DNA from: Caldithrix sp. RBG_13_44_9
Lineage (GTDB): Bacteria; Calditrichota; Calditrichia; RBG-13-44-9
Length of the DNA: 5,833 bases
Reading direction: 5' to 3'
Assembly: GCA_001771055.1 (NCBI GenBank)
Contig: MESS01000074.1
Location: 7,523-13,355, forward strand
This document shows positions 1 to 4,056 of the stretch, piece after piece. Below the pieces are notes generated by a model. That model was not told the DNA's origin and made no database searches. It saw nothing but the letters and a program-made list of their open reading frames with translations. The translations under genes were made by a program, and so were the position numbers. The first letter of the stretch is position 1; each line of letters starts with the position of its first letter.

Positions 1-160
1 CAATCAGATCGAAGGTTTTCTTGGCAAGCAGAGCAAGGGCGGTGTCTACACTGGTTACCGCTTCAGTTAAAATGCCTTCATGATTCAAGGCCTTTTCCAG
101 CATTTTTCCGAGGTAGTATTCGTCTTCCACGATCAATACGCGGGATGTCGTCCCTTTCAT
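1..160 (-). CDS. Response regulator, receiver domain N-terminus (partial, cut by window edge)
   Basis: Read on the minus strand from ATG at 160, this gives 53 codons with no stop before the left edge. The product begins MKGTTSRVLIVEDEYYLGKM. The hydrophobic first strand VLIV is followed at once by the acidic pair E12-D13, which in CheY-like receiver domains helps bind the Mg2+ needed for phosphotransfer. A first amphipathic helix (LGKMLEKALNHEG), a second strand and a second helix (DTALALLAKKTFDLI) follow in the usual order. The phospho-accepting aspartate normally lies a few residues after the ‘FDLI’ motif, so it falls just outside the window, as does any output domain. It could be an NtrC-type, OmpR-type or stand-alone regulator; this fragment cannot tell. 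The start is supported by a GGAAGGTGAGGA purine-rich ribosome binding site a few bases upstream. The protein would be cytoplasmic and act with a histidine kinase. Confidence 0.88.
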   Translation of the reverse strand, partial: MKGTTSRVLIVEDEYYLGKMLEKALNHEGILTEAVTSVDTALALLAKKTFDLI

Positions 161-188
161 AAATCCTCACCTTCCTTAGTGTGTGGTA

Positions 189-194
189 ATTATA
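189..194 (-). promoter_or_regulatory. Candidate -10 box for the response regulator gene
   Basis: On the minus strand a perfect TATAAT lies about 29 bases upstream of the response-regulator ATG, in an AT-rich stretch. No good TTGACA-like -35 box is visible 16-18 bases further upstream, so this is only a candidate. Confidence 0.35.
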
Positions 195-265
195 TAGTCG
201 GAAGTTTTAAGAATTATTTAACCGGTTTTATTATTATTTTTTTTGGGTATGTTTTTGGTTTGTAG

Positions 266-298
266 TCGACGGCCTGTCTGCCGCCAGACAGGCGTCGA
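266..298. repeat. Inverted repeat / long hairpin with CCTGTCTG arms
   Basis: The arms GCCTGTCTG (272-280) and CAGACAGGC (285-293) pair perfectly around CCGC. The stem continues with TCGAC (266-270) against GTCGA (294-298) after one bulged G at 271, so 14 base pairs can form. No T-tract follows on the + side, so it does not look like a classical terminator. The core resembles the CCTGCCTG/CAGGCAGG palindromes at 427-443 and 3694-3748, suggesting a dispersed palindrome family. Confidence 0.75.
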
Positions 299-331
299 TC
301 AACGACTGTAAAGGTCATTAACGACTCAGCG

Positions 332-377
332 TCTCTGCGCGAGAATATTTTGTTCTTTTCCCGCAGAGGCGCAGAGA
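332..377. repeat. Inverted repeat TCTCTGCGC / GCGCAGAGA
   Basis: TCTCTGCGC (332-340) is the exact reverse complement of GCGCAGAGA (369-377), with 28 bases between. A second CGCAGAG at 362-368 could pair with the same left arm instead, giving two competing hairpins. The ‘CTCTGCG…CGCAGAGGCGCAGAG’ wording resembles non-coding repeats I recall in FCB-group genomes, but I could not check copy number. Confidence 0.65.
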
Positions 378-426
378 ACGCGGAGAAAAACTTTCCTTAA
401 ATCTCGTTTACCGCCCGTCAGATGCT

Positions 427-443
427 CTGCCTGCAGCAGGCAG
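427..443. repeat. Short palindrome CTGCCTGC-A-GCAGGCAG
   Basis: Eight-base perfect arms meet around a single A. A real RNA hairpin would need to open a few central pairs to form a loop. It shares its arms with the inverted repeats at 266-298 and 3694-3748. Confidence 0.7.
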
Positions 444-479
444 GTCCGTAAAGGCCGTTGGTTATATTTTATTTCGATA

Positions 480-508
480 TTGTTGCGTATTGAATAATAT
501 ATTATATT
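480..508 (+). promoter_or_regulatory. Candidate promoter of the toxin-antitoxin operon
   Basis: TTGTTG (480-485) and TATATT (503-508) are 17 bases apart and resemble -35 and -10 boxes; the -10 matches TATAAT at five of six positions and the -35 matches TTGACA at three of six. The pair lies inside the 36-bp palindrome, so a bound repressor would block RNA polymerase. The start point would be about 30 bases before the antitoxin ATG. Confidence 0.42.
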
Positions 509-518
509 TAATACGCAA
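483..518. promoter_or_regulatory. Probable operator: 36-bp imperfect palindrome upstream of the antitoxin gene
   Basis: The outer arms TTGCGTATT (483-491) and AATACGCAA (510-518) are perfect inverted repeats, and the AT-rich 18 bases between them are also largely symmetric. The palindrome ends 25 bases before the antitoxin start and overlaps the candidate promoter. Phd/YefM antitoxins are known to repress their own operons by binding palindromes here, with the toxin as co-repressor. The role as operator is inferred from position and symmetry. Confidence 0.65.
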
Positions 519-530
519 TTTAATATATTT

Positions 531-536
531 AAGGAG
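531..536 (+). promoter_or_regulatory. Ribosome binding site AAGGAG that fixes the antitoxin start
   Basis: AAGGAG lies seven bases before ATG 544. It decides against an in-frame TTG start at 490, which would require translating the operator and this site itself. Confidence 0.8.
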
Positions 537-543
537 TAATAAA

Positions 544-822
544 ATGAGCATTAGTTTTAAAGAAGATATCGTACCCATCAGCGAATTAAAGAAAAATACT
601 AAGAAAATATTGCTTCAGATCCGCAACACGGGTCGACCGGTGATCCTGACGGTAAACGGTAAAGCCGATTCGGTGTTGATTGATGTTGAGAATTATGAAA
701 AACAACTCCGGGCAGCCAATCTGTCGAAGTTATTGCTGGAAGCCGAGCGGGATATCGCTGAAAAGAAAACACGCCCGCTGAATTCCTTCCTGGAGGAGTT
801 GAAGGGTGCGCACAAAATATAA
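544..822 (+). CDS. Type II toxin-antitoxin antitoxin, Phd/YefM family
   Basis: This 92-residue protein has the usual length and layout of a Phd/YefM antitoxin. The N-terminal DNA-binding half (about residues 7-57) includes VPISELKKNTKKILLQIRNT followed by GRPVILTVNGKADSVLIDVENYEK, the family's characteristic helix and strand pattern. The C-terminal part (LSKLLLEAERDIAEKKTRPLNSFLEEL) is charged and helical, as expected for the segment that wraps the toxin. It would dimerise, bind the toxin encoded next to it in the cytoplasm, and repress the operon by binding the palindrome at 483-518. ATG 544 is chosen over an in-frame TTG at 490 because of a well-placed AAGGAG and because Phd-family alignments begin near this point. 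The stop codon overlaps the toxin start by 17 bases, indicating translational coupling. The family assignment is firm; the exact subfamily is not. Confidence 0.9.
   Translation: MSISFKEDIVPISELKKNTKKILLQIRNTGRPVILTVNGKADSVLIDVENYEKQLRAANLSKLLLEAERDIAEKKTRPLNSFLEELKGAHKI
792..798 (+). promoter_or_regulatory. Ribosome binding site GGAGGAG inside the antitoxin gene, for the GTG-started toxin
   Basis: GGAGGAG lies within the last codons of the antitoxin gene, seven bases before GTG 806. Its strength and spacing support the GTG start and coupling of toxin translation to the antitoxin. Confidence 0.7.
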
Positions 823-1105
823 GGTTTTAATCACTCAGCATGCTGAAGAAGATATTGAAAACATCTGGCAATATATCGCCTCGGATAGCGTTGATCGGGC
901 CAATGAATTCATCATTCAGATTGAAGAAAAGCTGCATACCCTTCATCATTTTCCCAGGCGTTGTCCCATTATTTCGGAATCCGGATTATTGGGTGTCGAA
1001 TACCGGCATATTGTCATTGGGAATTATCGCATTATCCTGCGCATTGAGAGGGAGACTGTTTTTGTAATGCGGGTGGTTCATAGCGCCCGGTTACTTGGAC
1101 TGTAA
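806..1105 (+). CDS. Type II toxin-antitoxin toxin, RelE/ParE family
   Basis: This 99-residue protein matches the RelE/ParE toxin fold in length and pattern. A first strand (YKVLITQHAEEDI) leads into two helices (EDIENIWQYIASDSVDRANEFIIQIEEKLHTLHHFP). A strand region follows, with YRHIVIGNYRIILRIERETVFVMRVVHSAR, close to the ‘YRViYriegdtveVlRVlHgaR’ ending typical of ParE-type toxins. ParE members poison DNA gyrase and RelE members cut mRNA on the ribosome. The helical-hairpin start and the RVVHSAR ending favour ParE, but the target cannot be decided by reading. It starts with GTG at 806, supported by GGAGGAG, and overlaps the antitoxin gene by 17 bases. The reading frame is intact and the conserved C-terminal arginines are present, so it appears functional. 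No obvious terminator follows directly. Confidence 0.9.
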   Translation: MRTKYKVLITQHAEEDIENIWQYIASDSVDRANEFIIQIEEKLHTLHHFPRRCPIISESGLLGVEYRHIVIGNYRIILRIERETVFVMRVVHSARLLGL

Positions 1106-1161
1106 ATGGGTCGATAGGTCGGGAAGGGAGATGATTTTAAATATAGATTGGGCAACACACC

Positions 1162-1268
1162 AAACGATATTTTCGTTTTCAATACCAGCCCCGCAGGGGC
1201 GTAATATAATAGTACAGGACAACGTCCTGTCCAAAGAATTCACAAGAAATCCGAAGCCCTGAAAGGGC
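1162..1268. repeat. REP-like cluster of small hairpins, three with 3-nt loops
   Basis: Four perfect stem-loops follow each other: AAACGA/TCGTTT (1162-1178, 5-nt loop), GCCCC-GCA-GGGGC (1188-1200), ACAGGAC-AAC-GTCCTGT (1214-1230) and GCCCT-GAA-AGGGC (1256-1268). The last three all have three-base loops. Two are followed by a similar tail, GGGCG then a base then AATA. This resembles repetitive extragenic palindrome (REP/BIME-like) elements, and similar ‘GCCCTGAAAGGGCGAAATA’ wording recurs in many FCB-group genomes to my recollection. No transposase gene is in the window. Confidence 0.7.
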
Positions 1269-1470
1269 GAAATAAAATTAAATGCCATCCTAAGAATAAT
1301 CAATGATCACCGCCCGTACAGTGCGCTGACTGCCAGTTGAGTATACTTTGAACATTAAATTTATTTAAAATAATCCCCGCCCCAGGTGAGGAATAGGTTC
1401 CATTAAATATATCAACATTAAACCTCCCCGCCATAAATCATTAATTCTCCGGGAGTTCTCCTACCGCAAT

Positions 1471-1516
1471 ACCTTTATACCGTTCTAACGGTAAACCGGT
1501 ATAACGGTATGAAGGT
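1471..1516. repeat. Large inverted repeat, 14-bp arms (ACCTTTATACCGTT / AACGGTATGAAGGT)
   Basis: Positions 1471-1484 pair with 1503-1516 at every position except T1476/G1511, which is a G-U wobble if the + strand is transcribed. The 18-base loop repeats the theme with a further TAACGGTA and ACCGGT, so the left arm can alternatively pair locally as TACCGTT-CT-AACGGTA (1478-1493). It begins only four bases beyond the TPR gene's stop. It could act as a terminator-like structure for that gene, but there is no T-tract on either side. Confidence 0.65.
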
Positions 1517-1520
1517 CTAC

Positions 1521-2393
1521 CTATTTTGTCTTTTCCTGAACTTGCCGGTGTTTGAGGGCTTCGGCAAATTTCGAATATTCTTTGTGATAACGGCCTACCG
1601 GATACTGACTCTTCAACTCACTGAAGTAATTTTCCAGACTCTCCCAATTTTTCAGATGCAGATAGGACTCACACAGAAAATAGCCCAGAGTCTCCTTGTC
1701 AAAAAACGCTTCATCCAGTCGCATGATCTTTTCACAGATATCGATCAACACCGGATAATCTTTTTGCTGATAGTACAGATGAGCCATTCCAAAGTAACCG
1801 CTGGCCCGGGTCTTGTGATCGTCTGAAAGTTTTACGACATAATCAAAATCTTTCCGGGCAGCGGTATAATTTTTCTGAAAATAATTGACAAAACCCTGGT
1901 AGTAAGCCAGGGCAGTCCGATAGGATTTTTCCTCGTCCGTGAAGAGCGGTCTGGCCAAGGTAAAATAATGTTCGGCCTCAATCATCTGACCGTCAGTAAA
2001 TAATATCTTTCCCAGCTCGAAGTAGCTGAATCGTTTCATCGCTTCCGGTACTTCCATTCCCACCGCCTTTTTTAACTGCACCACCGCTTCCTTTTTCTGA
2101 CCCAGCAATTCCAGGGAGAATCCGCTCAGGCGATAGCAGTCGAATTCCTGCTGCGGATCCAGGATTCCGCTCTCCCGGGCTTTCTGCAGGCATTCAATTA
2201 CCCGGGGATAATCCTGGTTCTGATAATAGCTCCATCCTAATTCTATCTGGATCACCGCTGAATTTTCCTTATCATCCTTTAACAGCTCCGCCAGCCTGGA
2301 ATAGATCTCAATGGCCTGGGGAAACTTTCCACCCGAATAATAATTCCGGGCAGCCGCCAGATCGTCCAATATCTGTTGTTCGCTATTTTTCAT
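1521..2393 (-). CDS. Tetratricopeptide (TPR) repeat protein, cytoplasmic, function unknown
   Basis: The 290-residue product is almost entirely about seven TPR-like helix pairs. Approximate positions are 8-40 (AAARNYYSGGKFPQAIEIYSRL), 46-78 (IELGWSYYQNQDYPRVIECLQKA), 82-113, 120-152 (FELGKILFTDGQMIEAEHYFTLA), 156-190, 192-226 (YFGMAHLYYQQKDYPVLIDICEKI) and 230-264. The recurring aromatic-small-aromatic pattern and ‘A..Y/F..A’ spacing are typical. There is no signal peptide, membrane segment or catalytic domain, so it is probably a cytoplasmic scaffold binding an unknown partner. Read from ATG 2393, the start has a weak AAAAAGG just upstream. It lies divergent to the acyl-CoA dehydrogenase with only 129 bases between, which could mean shared regulation but does not show shared function. 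The 3' end is followed closely by the inverted repeat at 1471-1516. Confidence 0.85.
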   Translation of the reverse strand: MKNSEQQILDDLAAARNYYSGGKFPQAIEIYSRLAELLKDDKENSAVIQIELGWSYYQNQDYPRVIECLQKARESGILDPQQEFDCYRLSGFSLELLGQKKEAVVQLKKAVGMEVPEAMKRFSYFELGKILFTDGQMIEAEHYFTLARPLFTDEEKSYRTALAYYQGFVNYFQKNYTAARKDFDYVVKLSDDHKTRASGYFGMAHLYYQQKDYPVLIDICEKIMRLDEAFFDKETLGYFLCESYLHLKNWESLENYFSELKSQYPVGRYHKEYSKFAEALKHRQVQEKTK

Positions 2394-2509
2394 GGGTACC
2401 TTTTTCTTGGCTGAATATTTTAAATTTCCTGAAGGATTTATCTGTGTCGAATGTTAATTTATGCCTCGTTCTCTTTATCCGCAATTCAAATGTTCTGGTA
2501 AATATAACA

Positions 2510-2515
2510 AAGGAG
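2510..2515 (+). promoter_or_regulatory. Ribosome binding site AAGGAG for the acyl-CoA dehydrogenase
   Basis: AAGGAG lies seven bases before ATG 2523 and supports that start. The 129-base divergent region upstream must hold promoters for both this gene and the TPR gene, but I could not pick a convincing -35/-10 pair. Confidence 0.75.
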
Positions 2516-2522
2516 CCCGGCT

Positions 2523-3680
2523 ATGAGCGAGAAATTTTCTGCTCTCACCCAATTGACAGAAGACGAAATGATGTTCAAGGATATGGTGTACAAATTCGCT
2601 GAAGAACAGGTGAAACCTCATTCGGCAGAAATGGATCGGGATGGAAATTTTCGACCTGAGCTTATCAAACAATTTTTCGATTTGGGTTTGATGGGTATTG
2701 AAATACCTGAACAATATGGAGGTACTGGTTCTTCTTTTTTTATGTCTATTCTGGCCATCGAAGCCCTGGCCATGATCGATGCCTCCGCCGCTATTTATGT
2801 CGATGTTCAGAATACCCTGGTCAATAACGCCCTGCTGCGCTGGGCAGATGATTCGTTAAAGAAAAAATATTTTCCCCAGCTGGCCAGCCAGAAATTGGGG
2901 GCCTATGCCCTGTCCGAAGCCGGTTCCGGCAGCGATGCTTTTGCTCTTAAAGCCCGGGCAGAAGAAAAAGCAGATCATTATATTTTAAATGGTCAAAAGA
3001 TGTGGATTACCAATGGCGGTGAAGCAGAGTTATTCATTGTGTTTGCCAATGCCCGTCCCGAGGCCGGGTATAAAGGAATCACTGCTTTTTTAATAGAAAA
3101 AGGATTTCCCGGTTTTTCGGTGGGAAAGAAAGAAGATAAACTGGGCATCCGGGCCAGCAGTACCTGCGAATTGATTCTGGATAATTGTGTGGTTCCGAAG
3201 GAGAATGTGATCGGGGAGGTGGGCAAAGGTTACAAAGTTGCCATCGAGACTTTGAATGAAGGCCGGATCGGGATCGGTGCCCAAATGCTGGGTATTTCCA
3301 ATGCTGCTTTGAATTATGCCATGCAATATTCCAAAGAGCGGCAGCAGTTCGGGAAAAATCTGGCGGAATTCCAGGCTATCCAATTTCAGATTGCTGATAT
3401 GGCCACTCAGTTAGAAGCGGCCAGACTGCTGGTGTATAATGCCGCACGGTTGAAGGATGCCCGCCAGGATTTTTTGAAGGAAGCAGCCATGGCCAAAATT
3501 TTCTCATCCCGGGCAGCTGAGAAAATCACCTCTCAGGTGCTGGAGATCTACGGCGGATATGGCTACACCAAAGAATATCCGGTTGAAAAACTGTACCGGG
3601 ATGCTAAGATCGGTCAGATCTATGAGGGCACTTCCAATATGCAGTTACAGACCATTGCCAAGTATTTGCTGTTTAAATAG
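2523..3680 (+). CDS. Acyl-CoA dehydrogenase, most like the short/branched-chain (ACADSB) type
   Basis: This 385-residue protein has the full family length and is expected to be a cytoplasmic FAD enzyme that makes the alpha-beta double bond in acyl-CoA and passes electrons to ETF. Order: N-terminal helical domain (1-120), middle beta domain, and C-terminal helical domain (about 235-385). The first family signature is at 126-138 (GAYALSEAGSGSD) and the second at 338-360 (from QVLEIYGGYGYTKEYP to YRD). The likely catalytic base is E368 in GQIYEGTSNMQ, the position used by butyryl- and short/branched-chain enzymes rather than isovaleryl or long-chain ones. ‘DKLGIRASSTC’, ‘LNEGRIGIGAQMLG’, ‘ATQLEAARLLVYNAARL’ and ‘IYEGTSNMQLQTIAK’ closely recall animal ACADSB (2-methylbutyryl-CoA dehydrogenase), from memory. 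Substrate is therefore inferred as a short straight or branched acyl-CoA. No etf or thiolase genes are adjacent, so it stands alone here. Confidence 0.95.
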   Translation: MSEKFSALTQLTEDEMMFKDMVYKFAEEQVKPHSAEMDRDGNFRPELIKQFFDLGLMGIEIPEQYGGTGSSFFMSILAIEALAMIDASAAIYVDVQNTLVNNALLRWADDSLKKKYFPQLASQKLGAYALSEAGSGSDAFALKARAEEKADHYILNGQKMWITNGGEAELFIVFANARPEAGYKGITAFLIEKGFPGFSVGKKEDKLGIRASSTCELILDNCVVPKENVIGEVGKGYKVAIETLNEGRIGIGAQMLGISNAALNYAMQYSKERQQFGKNLAEFQAIQFQIADMATQLEAARLLVYNAARLKDARQDFLKEAAMAKIFSSRAAEKITSQVLEIYGGYGYTKEYPVEKLYRDAKIGQIYEGTSNMQLQTIAKYLLFK

Positions 3681-3693
3681 GAATTGGTCCACG

Positions 3694-3748
3694 CCTGCCT
3701 GACTGCCCGATCCGTTAGAGCTAACCTTACGGGTTCACGGCAGGCAGG
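3694..3748. repeat. Long nested inverted repeat CCTGCCTG … CAGGCAGG
   Basis: CCTGCCTG (3694-3701) is the reverse complement of CAGGCAGG (3741-3748). Inside it CCCG (3706-3709) faces CGGG (3730-3733), and GTTAG-AG-CTAAC (3714-3725) forms a small inner stem. It starts 13 bases after the acyl-CoA dehydrogenase stop, so it may shape the transcript end, but no T-run follows. The outer arms match the 427-443 palindrome, marking it as another copy of a dispersed motif. Confidence 0.7.
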
Positions 3749-3750
3749 AA

Positions 3751-3772
3751 TTACACGAATTAACACGAATTA
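3751..3772. repeat. Tandem 10-bp repeat, two copies (TWACACGAAT)
   Basis: TTACACGAAT is followed directly by TAACACGAAT and then TA. The two copies differ at one base. Confidence 0.6.
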
Positions 3773-3903
3773 TGGCTTTCGATTATATGGAGAAGGACAG
3801 GCAAAGTGCATAGTGTGAAGAGCAGAGCGGATGCAGTAAGGAAAAGGGTGCAGGGCCCAAGGTTCAAGAAAAAAGATTAAGGGTTAAAGGAAAATGTGCT
3901 ATA

Positions 3904-3935
3904 TTTTTGTCTTTTGTCTTTTTCTTTTGTCTTGT
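3904..3935. repeat. T-rich tract with repeated TCTTTTG units
   Basis: The tract repeats TTTTGTC/TCTTTTG units with slight slippage and is almost pure T with C and G interruptions. It is not preceded by a strong stem, so I do not call it a terminator. Confidence 0.5.
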
Positions 3936-3941
3936 ATTTTT

Positions 3942-3978
3942 GCCAACTGCAAACTGCCAACTGCCAACTGCAAACTGC
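3942..3978. repeat. Tandem 7-bp repeat, five copies (GCMAACT)
   Basis: Units GCCAACT, GCAAACT, GCCAACT, GCCAACT and GCAAACT run head to tail and end in GC. Only one position varies (C or A). It is short, lies outside genes, and looks like a small minisatellite. Confidence 0.8.
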
Positions 3979-3983
3979 GAGAT

Positions 3984-4008
3984 TCTTTGTGTCTTTGGGT
4001 CTTTGTGG
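3984..4008. repeat. Tandem 8-bp repeat, three copies (TCTTTGKG)
   Basis: TCTTTGTG, TCTTTGGG and TCTTTGTG are contiguous. The tract ends about 50 bases before the M64 peptidase start, so it sits where that gene's promoter region would be. Confidence 0.7.
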
Positions 4009-4056
4009 TTACTAACATTACATGAAATTAGGAACAAATATTTAGGATAAGTTTCA

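Larger units (their letters stand above)
1106..1520. other. Gene-free interval with repeat structures
   Basis: No credible gene is seen in these 415 bases. A minus-strand open frame (1091-1303) runs through the hairpin cluster and reads the repeat as protein, so I treat it as spurious. The interval holds small hairpins between 1162 and 1268, a short direct repeat AACATTAAA (1351-1359 and 1414-1422), and the large inverted repeat at 1471-1516. Confidence 0.7.
3681..4056. other. Gene-free interval made mostly of repeats
   Basis: These 376 bases contain no credible gene. They begin with the inverted repeat at 3694-3748 and continue with short tandem tracts at 3751-3772, 3904-3935, 3942-3978 and 3984-4008. 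The stretch 3773-3903 between them is purine-rich on the + strand and has no recognisable element. The promoter of the M64 gene should lie near the 3' end, but no clear boxes stand out. Confidence 0.65.

Noticed and set aside
80..265. Plus-strand 61-residue open frame
   Set aside because: It lies antisense to the response regulator and runs through its promoter region; the codons have no protein-like pattern.
490..543. Extended antitoxin N-terminus from TTG 490
   Set aside because: It would translate the operator palindrome and the ribosome binding site. AAGGAG at 531-536 and the family alignment point to ATG 544.
1091..1303. Minus-strand 70-residue open frame containing ISPFQGFG
   Set aside because: It reads the hairpin cluster as protein, overlaps the toxin end and has no ribosome binding site; repeats of this kind often produce such false ORFs.
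3942..4008. CRISPR array
   Set aside because: The repeat units are only 7-8 bp and contiguous, with no spacers and no cas genes.
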